A program made the translations under genes and the position numbers. A DNA stretch of 62,658 bases. Origin: JBFGJY01 sp041576975 (GTDB lineage: Bacteria; Pseudomonadota; Gammaproteobacteria; UBA4575). The notes under the pieces are model-generated. The model saw only the letters and a list, made by a program, of their open reading frames with translations. It had not been told where the DNA came from and ran no database searches. Shown here in pieces: positions 44,139 to 52,501 of the stretch; positions within the stretch are counted from its first letter, which is position 1; each line of letters begins with the position of its first letter. The stretch lies in contig JBFGJY010000005.1 in assembly GCA_041576975.1 (NCBI GenBank), forward strand, positions 1-62,658. The letters run 5' to 3'.

Positions 44139-44498
44139 ATGGAAGCTGCTATTAATAATATCTTGGATACAAACCGTATGAGCATTACCGCTGAGGAACT
44201 CATCCATCGAGATGAGGATATCGAGCAGGCCTCTAGATCTCTAAAGGCTATGTCACATCCATTGCGTTTGAAAATTCTTTGCGTCCTGGGTGATCGCGAA
44301 ATCAGCGTGCAAGATATTGTTGACTGTGTTGGCACCTCACAAAGTAACATTTCCCAACATTTAGCCATACTGCGTGATAAAGGAATATTGGCTTCTCGAA
44401 AAGATGCTAATCGTGTGTATTACCGCGTCGGTGATGACCGTACTCTCAAACTAATCGATATGATGCAGCAAGTTTTTTGTTCCACTCATAACTTCTAA
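44139..44498 (+). CDS. ArsR-type HTH regulator
   Basis: About 119 aa from ATG 44139 (a GTG 6 nt earlier is also possible). Winged helix: SLKAMSHPLRLKILCVLGD, then VQDIVDCVGTSQSNISQHLAILRDKGILASRKDANRVYYRV. The ArsR fold is clear. The ELCVC metal box of arsenic/zinc sensors is not present, so the signal is unknown; redox or sulfur sensing relatives exist. It is divergent from envC with only 98 bp between starts, and precedes the rhodanese gene, so it might regulate yibN-grxC-secB. Confidence 0.85.
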   Translation: MEAAINNILDTNRMSITAEELIHRDEDIEQASRSLKAMSHPLRLKILCVLGDREISVQDIVDCVGTSQSNISQHLAILRDKGILASRKDANRVYYRVGDDRTLKLIDMMQQVFCSTHNF

Positions 44499-44580
44499 TC
44501 ATTTGCCTTTCAATGTTATGGCATTTAATTTATGCCAAACTTTACCTTATAGTTTTTCTGCTAATCTGAGCAATACCTAA

Positions 44581-45006
44581 ATGGAAGAATTTATCGATTT
44601 TGCCAGTAGGAACTACCTACTCTTTGTTGCCTTAGCCGCAGTTATATCTTTAATTATAATCACCGAATTACGACGTGCAACACGAGGATACAAAGAAATC
44701 ACGCCTGCAGAAGCAGTATTACTTATAAATAAAGAAAATGCGTTGGTTCTGGACGTGCGCGAAGCAAATGAACATAGTCAAGGTAGTATTATTGATGCCA
44801 AACATTACGCTTTAAGCACACTCCCAGAGAATGTGGAAAACCTTGCTGCGGACAAAGACAAGCCGATCTTAGTGATCTGTAAAATGGGAAATCGATCGTC
44901 CGAAGCGTGTAAGTTATTATTGAAAAATAGCTACACTAATGTATTTGGCCTCAAGGGAGGAATAAATGCATGGATCAACGAGCAACTACCGGTTACAAAA
45001 AAATGA
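44581..45006 (+). CDS. yibN: Rhodanese-like membrane-anchored protein YibN
   Basis: 141 aa. N-terminal anchor helix (YLLFVALAAVISLIIITEL), then a rhodanese domain (about 38-135) with ITPAEAVLLIN, VLDVRE, and the active loop VICKMGNRSS carrying the Cys. The anchor directs the domain to the membrane surface. The order yibN-grxC-secB-gpsA is the same as in E. coli, linking thiol chemistry, export and phospholipid synthesis. The stop overlaps the grxC start. Confidence 0.93.
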   Translation: MEEFIDFASRNYLLFVALAAVISLIIITELRRATRGYKEITPAEAVLLINKENALVLDVREANEHSQGSIIDAKHYALSTLPENVENLAADKDKPILVICKMGNRSSEACKLLLKNSYTNVFGLKGGINAWINEQLPVTKK

Positions 45007-45263
45007 ATAAGGTGGAAGTCACAATATATACTGGCCATCGGTGCGCGTATTGCAATGCAGCAAAACGTCTATTTGACAATAAAGGTGTTGGGTACAAAGA
45101 AATATTTATTGATGATGACCCTAAATTACGTGAAGAAATGCTGGCACGCACAAAACGTCAGACTGTTCCACAAATATTTATTGGCGATGTGCATGTAGGA
45201 GGATTTGATGACCTCGCCGATCTCAACCATGAAGGTAAGTTAGACGAACTATTATCGCTATGA
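45003..45263 (+). CDS. grxC: Glutaredoxin 3
   Basis: 86 aa with the dithiol active site CAYC (C14, C17) after VTIYTGHR, the TVPQIFIGD cis-Pro loop, and GGFDDL for glutathione binding. ATG 45003 overlaps the yibN stop (ATGA), so translation is coupled. An open frame upstream adds 11 residues but lies within yibN. A glutathione-dependent disulfide reductase in the cytoplasm. Confidence 0.95.
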   Translation: MNKVEVTIYTGHRCAYCNAAKRLFDNKGVGYKEIFIDDDPKLREEMLARTKRQTVPQIFIGDVHVGGFDDLADLNHEGKLDELLSL

Positions 45264-45311
45264 AGAAATTCCGCACACAAAGCTTTAAGCGATTTGTAAA
45301 TATCTGCTCTC

Positions 45312-45776
45312 ATGGATAAAGAAGCAGCTCAAAAATTTGAGATACAAAAAATCTACGTAAAAGATATTTCTTTCGAAACCCCCAATTCTCCCAAAATCTT
45401 TACAGAAAAATGGAATCCAAAGACGGATGTTCATATCCAAACTGAAAATACAAAACTCGATGAGCACATGTATGAGGTTTGTATAATATTAACGGTAACT
45501 GCATCTCAAGAAGATACTACAGCTTTTTTAGTTGAAGTTAAGCAAGCCGGTATTTTTCTTGTTCAGAATTTTCAAGAAGATCAACATGGACAACTGCTGG
45601 GAAGTTATTGTCCAAATATTTTATTTCCTTTTGCACGCGAAGTCGTAGCTGAATTAATTTCAAAAGGTGGCTTCCCGCAATTATTACTTAACCCTGTTAA
45701 TTTTGAAGCCTTATATCAACAGCATCTGAACGCGTTAAAAGAGCAAAAAACCAACCCCGATCAAATTAAACACTAA
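45312..45776 (+). CDS. secB: Protein-export chaperone SecB
   Basis: 154 aa, full family length. The conserved IYVKDISFETPNSP start of the fold, the LTVTA...AFLVEV.QAGIF central strands and GSYCPNILFPFAREVVAELISKGGFPQLLLNPVNFEALY are diagnostic. SecB holds preproteins unfolded for SecA. Third gene of the yibN-grxC-secB-gpsA series. Confidence 0.97.
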   Translation: MDKEAAQKFEIQKIYVKDISFETPNSPKIFTEKWNPKTDVHIQTENTKLDEHMYEVCIILTVTASQEDTTAFLVEVKQAGIFLVQNFQEDQHGQLLGSYCPNILFPFAREVVAELISKGGFPQLLLNPVNFEALYQQHLNALKEQKTNPDQIKH

Positions 45777-45784
45777 TGTAATTT

Positions 45785-46798
45785 ATGGCTACAGCTGCAG
45801 TATTAGGCGCAGGATCATGGGGCACGGCACTTGCTATTCAACTGTCTCGTAATGGCCACAAGGTAAAAGCCTGGGACTGCGATAAAAAATTAATTACTTC
45901 ACTTCAAACTGAACGGCGCAACCTGCGTTATCTTCCAGATAATACCTTTCCAGATTCACTATCGGCGGAACACGATTTAGCTGCAACAATAAATGATGCC
46001 GATTTTATCTTGGCGGTAATACCAAGTTATGCGATGCGCACAGTGTGTGAAGAGTTAAAGCAGCTTGAGAGGCTGGCGTCACTTGTTTTGCCTTTAAAGT
46101 TTATTTGGGCAACCAAGGGGTTTGAAAAACAAAGCAAATTGATGATGCATCAAGTCGTTGCTGAAGTGTTGGGGAATGAAATTCAAACCGCAGTGCTATC
46201 AGGGCCGTCTTTTGCTAAAGAGGTCGCTGATAATTTACCTACCGCTGTCACGCTTGCATCAAAAGATTTAAATTATGCGAAGGAGTTAGCGAGGTATTTT
46301 CATAGTGATAATTTCCGTGTTTATATCAGCGATGATGTTATTGGTGTTGAATTAGGGGGTACCGTAAAAAATGTACTTGCAATTGCTGCCGGAATTGTGG
46401 ACGGGCTCGGTTTTGGCGCGAACGCACGTGCGGCATTAATCACAAGAGGCCTTGCGGAAATGATGCGCCTGGGTCAAGCCTTAGAAGCTAATCCGAAAAC
46501 TCTGATGGGTTTAGCTGGCATGGGTGATTTAGTTTTAACTTGTACAGATGACCAATCCCGCAATCGACGTCTGGGCCATGCGTTGGCGCAAGGCAAAACA
46601 GCACAGCAATACATGGATGAGTTGGGTCAAGCAGTCGAGGGGTTTCATGCAGCACAAGTGGTGCATGAGGTTGCTAAAGAACACCAAGTTGAAATGCCAA
46701 TATGCGAACAAGTTTGGTATGTTTTGAATGGCAAAATAGATCTCAAAGTCGCGGTTTCAGAATTACTTGGTCGTGATATGAAAGAAGAGTTTATTTAA
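45785..46798 (+). CDS. gpsA: Glycerol-3-phosphate dehydrogenase [NAD(P)+]
   Basis: 337 aa. N-terminal Rossmann motif VLGAGSWGTALAIQL, then ATKGFE, AVLSGPSFAKEVA, the catalytic lysine region LGGTVKNVLAIAAG and GLAGMGDLVLTC. It makes sn-glycerol-3-phosphate for phospholipids from DHAP. It lies 8 bp after secB, as in E. coli, and is convergent with trmL. Confidence 0.96.
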   Translation: MATAAVLGAGSWGTALAIQLSRNGHKVKAWDCDKKLITSLQTERRNLRYLPDNTFPDSLSAEHDLAATINDADFILAVIPSYAMRTVCEELKQLERLASLVLPLKFIWATKGFEKQSKLMMHQVVAEVLGNEIQTAVLSGPSFAKEVADNLPTAVTLASKDLNYAKELARYFHSDNFRVYISDDVIGVELGGTVKNVLAIAAGIVDGLGFGANARAALITRGLAEMMRLGQALEANPKTLMGLAGMGDLVLTCTDDQSRNRRLGHALAQGKTAQQYMDELGQAVEGFHAAQVVHEVAKEHQVEMPICEQVWYVLNGKIDLKVAVSELLGRDMKEEFI

Positions 46799-46813
46799 TG
46801 AAAATATACAAGT

Positions 46814-47272
46814 TCACATTTTAAAATTATTTTGTCGCCACGCTTCATAGAGAATAATCCCCACTGCATTGGCAAGATTTATACTGCGTGAAGCTTCACG
46901 CATGGGAATTCGAATTACACTATCTTGATCATATTGTTCAAGAATTGAGGCAGGAAGACCACGTGTCTCGGGGCCAAAAATAAAAGTGTCGCCAGGTTGA
47001 TAGCTTGGAATATGGTAACTTGTGCCTCCTTTAGTAGAACATGCGAAAATTCGTTGTGGGGCGATGCTATCTAACATAGCTTGATAACTTTGATGTTCAG
47101 TCACTATTGCCAAGTCGTGATAGTCAAGCTTCGCTCTGCGTAATTTTTTATCATCCAAATGAAATCCAAGTGGATGAATTAAATGTAAATGACAGCCCAT
47201 GTTGGCACACAAACGTATGATATTACCGGCATTCGGTGGAATCTCGGGTTCATATAAAACGACTTGAAACAT
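46814..47272 (-). CDS. trmL: tRNA (cytidine(34)-2'-O)-methyltransferase TrmL
   Basis: 152-aa SPOUT methyltransferase with the deep trefoil-knot motifs: PEIPPNAGNIIRLCAN, FGPETRGLP, and IPMREASRSINLANAVGIILYEAWRQ. It modifies the wobble base of tRNA-Leu. Convergent with gpsA, divergent from the pyrD-like gene; only 24 bp separate the two start codons. Confidence 0.95.
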   Translation of the reverse strand: MFQVVLYEPEIPPNAGNIIRLCANMGCHLHLIHPLGFHLDDKKLRRAKLDYHDLAIVTEHQSYQAMLDSIAPQRIFACSTKGGTSYHIPSYQPGDTFIFGPETRGLPASILEQYDQDSVIRIPMREASRSINLANAVGIILYEAWRQNNFKM

Positions 47273-47296
47273 GAGCTTAAAAATGAACCTTGAAAT

Positions 47297-48253
47297 ATGA
47301 GCAATAATAAAAAACTTAAACTTGAGTTTTGCGGATTGGAGCTAACATCTCCACTGGTTTTGCTATCCGGTTGTGTGGGCTTTGGTGAAGAATATACACG
47401 TGTTGAAGGATTCTCCAATCGAGATGTAGGGGCAGTATGTCTAAAAGGCACGACATTGAAACCACGCTTAGGTAACGCCCCACATCGTCTTGCAGAAACT
47501 CCAGATGGCATGCTCAATGCCATCGGCTTACAAAATCCAGGCGTAGATGTTGTCGTTAACGACATTTTGCCCAAATTAAATTTTTCTGAAACGCGTTTTT
47601 TTGCCAATGTATCGGGTTCAACGGTTGAAGAATATGTCGAGGTCACACGTAAATTTGCGGACTCACCCATTGATGCCATTGAAATCAATATCTCATGTCC
47701 AAATGTAAAAGAGGGTGGCGTAGCTTTTGGAAATGATCCACAAATGTCAGCACGTGTGGTAGAAGCCTGTCGTGCGGTAACCAATAAACCACTGATTACC
47801 AAGTTATCTCCAAATCAAACCGATATTAAACTCAATGCAAAACATTGCATCGAGGCCGGCAGTGATGCCTTTGCGGTCATCAATACCGTAATGGGCATGG
47901 CAATTGATATCGAAACCAAGCAACCGATTATTCATAACAACCAAGGCGGATTATCTGGCCCTGCGATTAAACCCATCGCATTGTTAAAAGTGCATGAAGT
48001 TCACCAAGTGTGCAAACCACACAACATCCCCATCATCGGCCAAGGTGGTGTAGTCAACACAACCGATGCGATTGAATTCCTCATCGCCGGTGCCACCACC
48101 GTCGGCGTTGGTACTGGACTTTTTTACGACCCATTATGCTGCAAAAAAATTAACCAAGGCATTCTTGAGTACCTTGATAAAAATAATCATCAACATGTAA
48201 GTGAAATTGTCGGAAGTTTGACCATTCATTCAGATACAACAGCCTATATGTAA
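47297..48253 (+). CDS. pyrD: Dihydroorotate dehydrogenase, class 1B catalytic-type
   Basis: 318 aa, FMN TIM barrel. CLKGTTL.PR.GN near 56-68, NISCPNVKEGG with the catalytic Cys (class 1; class 2 uses Ser), and IGQGGVVNTTDAIEFLIAGA phosphate-binding end. Class 1B enzymes normally pair with PyrK, an Fe-S/FAD subunit; no pyrK is in the window. Most gammaproteobacteria use quinone-linked class 2, so this may be an extra or specialised copy. Related catalytic chains occur in dihydropyrimidine dehydrogenase (PreA), an alternative reading, but the 8Fe-8S ferredoxin domain of PreA is absent. Confidence 0.8.
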   Translation: MSNNKKLKLEFCGLELTSPLVLLSGCVGFGEEYTRVEGFSNRDVGAVCLKGTTLKPRLGNAPHRLAETPDGMLNAIGLQNPGVDVVVNDILPKLNFSETRFFANVSGSTVEEYVEVTRKFADSPIDAIEINISCPNVKEGGVAFGNDPQMSARVVEACRAVTNKPLITKLSPNQTDIKLNAKHCIEAGSDAFAVINTVMGMAIDIETKQPIIHNNQGGLSGPAIKPIALLKVHEVHQVCKPHNIPIIGQGGVVNTTDAIEFLIAGATTVGVGTGLFYDPLCCKKINQGILEYLDKNNHQHVSEIVGSLTIHSDTTAYM

Positions 48254-48261
48254 CCAACGCA

Positions 48262-48291
48262 AGTAAGAATAAACTTACTGAAGGTTTTTTT
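48262..48291 (+). terminator. Weak hairpin with T-run after pyrD
   Basis: AGTAAG-AATAAA-CTTACT (48262-48279) is followed by GAAGG and then seven T. The stem is AT-rich and the T-run is offset by 5 nt, so terminator activity is uncertain. Confidence 0.4.
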
Positions 48292-48303
48292 CTTTAAGCA
48301 AGA

Positions 48304-48345
48304 AGTGTCTAAATATCTGCTTACGGCCAAAAGCGGCCATTCCGG
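48304..48345. repeat. Short palindromic intergenic repeat, copy 5 (inverted)
   Basis: The reverse complement contains GGCCGTAAGCAGATATT, nearly the same as the core of the copy at 1445-1475. The edge AGTGTCT matches copy 1. It lies between two convergent genes (pyrD and the SCO-like gene). Confidence 0.55.
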
Positions 48346-48360
48346 AAAATTTGCTGTAAG

Positions 48361-49026
48361 TTACTTGCAGCTACGAAGTTTAAGATAATCTGCGGTCAAC
48401 GTTGCGGGGTTATGCGGGGTGGGAAAATATGCTTGTAGACGAAGCTCTGGGTCTACGAGGGACATAGAGGAATCGCTGTACTCCACCTTGTATTCACGGC
48501 CCGCTTGCGGCGGGGAGATCGTATAGGAAATTCCCAATTCACTTGCAAAGTCCTCGAGTGCATCTGAAGTACCGGTTACACCGATAAAATGATCATCGTA
48601 ATGACTTAGATGATCGGCGAGTCGCTGCAATGTATCTCGATGTGGGTCGACGGCAACCAACAACACCTGACTGTCAGCGACCTTGTCCGTTTTTGAGAGG
48701 GTGGCATACATTTTCGCCAGAGCCGTCAAGCTCACAACACATGGACCTGTGCAACGACTCTCACTAAACACAACAAACGTCCATTTGCCCTTTAGATATT
48801 CTTGAGTAAATTCTTTGCCTTGATGATTCAGCAAGGTAAAAGGTTCAAGCTGCCAAGGTTCCGGCAATAACAATGCTTCAAGACTGGTCGGTTGGCCACG
48901 CAACTCGGCTAAGGCCGGCCCAAAAATACTAATCGCCGCTCCAAATAAAAGAATCATTAATAGCATGCGCCGTAGAACGGTCTTTATTATTTTTGTTTTA
49001 CCTTTTATGTCCTGCATCTCATCCAA
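48361..49026 (-). CDS. SCO1/SenC-like thioredoxin-fold protein
   Basis: 221 aa with an N-terminal membrane anchor (LLMILLFGAAISIFGPALA) and a thioredoxin fold: FTLLNHQGKEFTQ.YLKGKWTFVVF, then CTGPC (the CxxxC copper pair of SCO proteins), LLVAVDPHRDT, and a C-terminal LVDPE. The distal histidine that completes the copper site in Sco1 (usually DHS....LVDP) is not seen; the segment reads YSDSSMSLVDP. It may be a thiol-disulfide variant rather than a full copper chaperone. Last gene of the cbb3 operon, 2 bp after ccoI. Confidence 0.8.
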   Translation of the reverse strand: MDEMQDIKGKTKIIKTVLRRMLLMILLFGAAISIFGPALAELRGQPTSLEALLLPEPWQLEPFTLLNHQGKEFTQEYLKGKWTFVVFSESRCTGPCVVSLTALAKMYATLSKTDKVADSQVLLVAVDPHRDTLQRLADHLSHYDDHFIGVTGTSDALEDFASELGISYTISPPQAGREYKVEYSDSSMSLVDPELRLQAYFPTPHNPATLTADYLKLRSCK

Positions 49027-49028
49027 TC

Positions 49029-51170
49029 CTAAACTTTCTTTTGCCGCAAGAAAGGCACCGGTGTAAGTGCGGTCTGTCGATGCATTGCCGTCCCACTGGA
49101 GCCGTCTACTTCACGAGCTGCGATCAGGGAATTAATGACCACCACCATGCTCGACCCTGCCATTAAGGCGGCAGCAATAACGGGCAAGAGCAATCCTGCG
49201 GCTGCCAACGACAGGGCCACTAAGTTGTAACTCAAAGCCCAGATCAAATTTGTCCAAACCGTCTTTTGCACCCGCCTCGCGAGTATGATCAACCACGGTA
49301 GCCTTTCGAGTGCAGCCTCCGACAAGGTCACATCCGCACTAGCGCGTGCCAGGTCCGTGGCATTACCCACAGCAACGCCTATACTTGCCTTGGCCAATAC
49401 AGGTCCATCATTGATTCCATCACCAACCATGGCCACGGGCCCATGCTGCCGTGTCCATTCGCCGAGTGTCTCGACCTTTTGCAGTGGCAGCAGACCACCT
49501 TGCCATTCTTGAACGCCTGCTTGCTTGGCACTTTGCTCAACAACTACTGGATCGTCCCCGCTGATCAAATAAGTACGCAATCCTGCAGCGTGTAGGGCTT
49601 CGATCATTGGCGGTACCTGTGGATCTAAGGCCTCTGTTAATTCAAACGCTCCATGTACCGACCCATGCCAACCGATGTAGACGATTGAATGATTGCCAGG
49701 TACGTAGCTGATATTAAGGGTTGTCGGCACAGTCCATCCAAGGGAGTGCATGAGATCTAGCGAGCCCATCGCCACAAAAATCTCGGCTAGCTTGGCACTA
49801 ACCCCCATGCCGGCATGCGCCTGAAATTCGGTAACGGGGAGAGGGGTGATAGCTCGCTGTTTTGCAGTTTGCAAAATCGCTGCGGCCTTTGGGTGCGAAA
49901 AGCCTTGTGCCAAGCTTGCGGCACGCTCTAACACCACCCGATTTTCATGCGGTACAGTGACGAGCTTGGCTACTGCCAAGGAATGCGCTGTCAAGGTGCC
50001 TGTTTTGTCAAAGGCCACACCCTTCAGTCGAGCAAGATATTCAAATACCCCGCCTTCGCGCAATATAATCCCATGTTGTGCCGCTTGGCCCAGGCCGATG
50101 GCCGTGGCCAATGGAGCCGCCAAGCCGAGAGCACAAGGACATGCGACGACCAACACTGCCATGCCGGACAGTAAGGCCTGCTCAAATGAGGTGTGCTGAC
50201 TCCAATAATAGACAGTGCCGATTCCAAGCATGAGCACTGCGAATACAAATACGGCAGACACTCGATCCACCAGCCTTCCCACTAGAGTTTTATGCGCCAA
50301 GGTCTGCCTAATTTGACGGCTCATTCGTACCCAATAGGTATCCTGACCTGAGACTGTGGTGCGGATCAGCAATTGCCCGTGTCGATTGACACTTCCAGCA
50401 TAGACTGCTGAGCCAGGTTGTTTTTCTGTATTGGTACTTTGGCCGGTTAGAATTTCTTCATTGCAACTGGAGTGTCCCTCGACCACCACACCGTCTACCG
50501 GAATGCGTTCGCCTGGTGGTACCCGCACCAGGGTATTGGCAGCGATGGCAACGATAGGCTGTTCACGTTCTTGATGATTCTCGATTACCGTCGCGATTGC
50601 ACGTTCGGCCTCTAGCAGGGGCATTAAACTGCGTGTGGTGCGCACGCGGGCCTGTGCCTCTAGGTATCGCCCAACCGTAAACAACACCACGACCATCGTC
50701 GCGGTATCAAAATAAACGACCTCACCACCCGTCAAGATCTGCAACACGGAGTAGCCGTAAGCCCCTAAAGTGCCCACACTTACCAATGTATCGGCGTTGG
50801 CTTGACATTGCCTGGCTGCCTCCCAGGCACCGCGAATAAATGGCCCACCCACAAAGAACACCACAGGCGTAGCGAGTATCCATAGCAGAATATGGATCCC
50901 TTGCAATAATGAAGCGCTCAGGGTACTTACCGACTCGGAGTACAGCATCAAGCTAAACAGCATGATGTTCATTGCCAGAAAAGCGCCAATGCCCAAACGA
51001 ATCAGCAGCCATGCCGCGACGGGTTCTTCGCGGCTACCGTGCTTGACCAAATAAGCCAGGCAACAGCCATAACAACAAAACACTTGTACCTCGCCATTGA
51101 CCTCGCGTCGTTGAACATAGCTGCGCACCGGTAGCTGACAATGCGTACACAATGCGGAGTTGTCTGTCAT
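49029..51170 (-). CDS. ccoI: Copper-exporting P-type ATPase CcoI/FixI
   Basis: 713 aa. The N-terminus has the FixI-type cysteine cluster (CTHC...CCYGCC), the membrane CPC motif in ACPCALGLA, phosphorylation site DKTGT, the HP locus FSHPKA, and the hinge GDGINDGP. It supplies copper to the periplasmic side for cbb3 oxidase assembly. A separate HMA metal-binding domain, usual after the cysteine cluster, appears absent: the first membrane helix follows directly. ATG 51170 overlaps the upstream stop (ATGA). The region 48.4-58.4 kb looks more GC-rich than the genes to the left. Confidence 0.93.
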   Translation of the reverse strand: MTDNSALCTHCQLPVRSYVQRREVNGEVQVFCCYGCCLAYLVKHGSREEPVAAWLLIRLGIGAFLAMNIMLFSLMLYSESVSTLSASLLQGIHILLWILATPVVFFVGGPFIRGAWEAARQCQANADTLVSVGTLGAYGYSVLQILTGGEVVYFDTATMVVVLFTVGRYLEAQARVRTTRSLMPLLEAERAIATVIENHQEREQPIVAIAANTLVRVPPGERIPVDGVVVEGHSSCNEEILTGQSTNTEKQPGSAVYAGSVNRHGQLLIRTTVSGQDTYWVRMSRQIRQTLAHKTLVGRLVDRVSAVFVFAVLMLGIGTVYYWSQHTSFEQALLSGMAVLVVACPCALGLAAPLATAIGLGQAAQHGIILREGGVFEYLARLKGVAFDKTGTLTAHSLAVAKLVTVPHENRVVLERAASLAQGFSHPKAAAILQTAKQRAITPLPVTEFQAHAGMGVSAKLAEIFVAMGSLDLMHSLGWTVPTTLNISYVPGNHSIVYIGWHGSVHGAFELTEALDPQVPPMIEALHAAGLRTYLISGDDPVVVEQSAKQAGVQEWQGGLLPLQKVETLGEWTRQHGPVAMVGDGINDGPVLAKASIGVAVGNATDLARASADVTLSEAALERLPWLIILARRVQKTVWTNLIWALSYNLVALSLAAAGLLLPVIAAALMAGSSMVVVINSLIAAREVDGSSGTAMHRQTALTPVPFLRQKKV

Positions 51171-51940
51171 AGAGGATGGGTATGCAGCGCCAGAGGCAAT
51201 GCGCCGCGCGTAATCGTAATAATGCCAAGTAATAAAATAAATGCCCCACAGATGCGCAGGCCATAAAGGCGCCAACTGGCTTGTAACCAGTTGCTGCTAT
51301 GTTCCCTACCTAATTGAACCAAGGGGACGGTTTGCACTTGTGCAGCTTGCGTTCGAATATGAAATATCGCACCCACACCCCCCATGGCCAACATTGCTGC
51401 CAAGGTACCCAGACCAAATACCGCCATGGTGAGAATGCCGGGTAGAGTTCCACCGCTTGCCGCAGCCTGTGCAGCAAAAGCATATACCAGGGGACAGGGC
51501 AAAAAGCCATTTAGTACCCCAAATGCCAATGGCGCAAGTGGACTTGGGTGTTTAAGCAGATCGCGCAATGCCTGGGAAAGAATTTGGCTGCCCAAACCGT
51601 TGAGTGCATGCTGTTTGGTTGTGGCGAAGCCAAAGAATTGCATTCCTACCAAAATCATCAATGCGCCGGAAACAGTTGCCAATACCCGTTGGGCAATTAC
51701 CGACGGTGTGCCTTCTAAGCTATGCATAAACTGCATACCAAGAAAACCAACCAGGCCGCCGATAAAACAATAAGTGGTGACTCTGCCAAGGTTATATATA
51801 AGGTGTCGTCGTAGCGTCGCGGTAGGTCCGCGCACATCCGGGCCAAGTGCACAAGCAAAGCCCCCACACATGCCTATGCAGTGTAGACTACCAGCCACAC
51901 CGGCGATAAAGATCAACAAGTATGGTGTGAAGTAAGCCAT
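51167..51940 (-). CDS. Sulfite exporter TauE/SafE-family membrane protein
   Basis: 257 aa, six to seven helices, with GSLHCIGMCGGFACAL near residues 16-31, the conserved HCIGMCGG motif of the branch that accompanies cbb3 oxidase operons and copper genes, and NGFLPCPLVYAF in the second half. Despite the family name this branch is probably a metal (copper) transporter or assembly factor; that is inference from context. ATG 51940 is chosen since it gives the usual short N-terminus. Coupled to ccoI by an ATGA overlap. Confidence 0.88.
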   Translation of the reverse strand: MAYFTPYLLIFIAGVAGSLHCIGMCGGFACALGPDVRGPTATLRRHLIYNLGRVTTYCFIGGLVGFLGMQFMHSLEGTPSVIAQRVLATVSGALMILVGMQFFGFATTKQHALNGLGSQILSQALRDLLKHPSPLAPLAFGVLNGFLPCPLVYAFAAQAAASGGTLPGILTMAVFGLGTLAAMLAMGGVGAIFHIRTQAAQVQTVPLVQLGREHSSNWLQASWRLYGLRICGAFILLLGIITITRGALPLALHTHPL

Positions 51941-52066
51941 TCTGTATCGAGTATCGTAGCCTGGCTGGGGCGTAGCGTGACCCAAGATTGCAGCGTTATA
52001 TTCCTAGCTTCAATTGTATTTACTGTGGGCATGCACAATTTATTTGATTGCCAGGCTCTATAGAAA

Positions 52067-52159
52067 CTATTTTGAGAACATCAGGTACAGCACCCACAAA
52101 AAGAAGCCTACTGTGGAGACGATAAAGATTCCAAAGCCTATGCTTTCATTCATGGTCAT
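52067..52159 (-). CDS. Single-helix 30-aa protein in cbb3 operon
   Basis: ATG 52159 follows a near-consensus Shine-Dalgarno (AAAGGAGGT, about 5 nt spacing) and the frame ends at TAG 52067-52069. It encodes MTMNESIGFG then one hydrophobic helix ending in K. Tiny single-helix subunits (CcoQ, CcoM) occur in cbb3 oxidases; this could be such a subunit. No sequence signature was recognised. The strong ribosome binding site and operon place support reality. Confidence 0.6.
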   Translation of the reverse strand: MTMNESIGFGIFIVSTVGFFLWVLYLMFSK

Positions 52160-52170
52160 GCAGACCTCCT

Positions 52171-52281
52171 TTAGGGTAACTGTATGGCAGGGATCATTTG
52201 TCCAAATATATTTAGACTAAGCTCGCTGACAAGGAAAAGTATGTTGAGTGCTGCCAGTAGCAATAAGATTCGTTCGGCCAT
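52171..52281 (-). CDS. Single-helix 36-aa protein in cbb3 operon
   Basis: ATG 52281 follows AAGGAGGT with 5 nt spacing; TAA at 52171-52173. One leucine-rich helix (MAERILLLLAALNILFLVSE) and a short polar tail with a GQMIP turn. It lies 10 bp from the 69-aa gene and 11 bp from the 30-aa gene. Possible CcoM/CcoQ-type accessory subunit. Function unknown. Confidence 0.6.
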   Translation of the reverse strand: MAERILLLLAALNILFLVSELSLNIFGQMIPAIQLP

Positions 52282-52291
52282 GATTACCTCC

Positions 52292-52501
52292 TTAATAACT
52301 CAGTCCGGGGCCCAAGCCCCCCCAGTACGTGAAACCGTAGTACAGTGCCCATACAAACATCACTATATAAACGATTATCAGCCAGACGTTGATACGCCCA
52401 TGACGCGCCTCGATGTGACCATCGCCATACTTTTCGGTTTGTTGATGATGGGGCAATGTTTCATTCTGCTCTGAAGAAGTCTTATCTGGATTCTGGCTCA
52501 T
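52292..52501 (-). CDS. Small membrane protein (69 aa), possible detached CcoP anchor
   Basis: A hydrophilic, histidine-rich N-terminal half (residues 1-35) and one helix (NVWLIIVYIVMFVWALYYGF) followed by TYWGGLGPGLSY. The pattern of an aromatic helix ending in a Y...GGLGPGL turn recalls the FixP_N/CcoP N-terminal anchor, which normally carries the two heme domains. Here those heme domains are fused to CcoO, so this could be the leftover anchor. That is inference. The start overlaps ccoS by 20 bp. Confidence 0.6.
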   Translation of the reverse strand: MSQNPDKTSSEQNETLPHHQQTEKYGDGHIEARHGRINVWLIIVYIVMFVWALYYGFTYWGGLGPGLSY

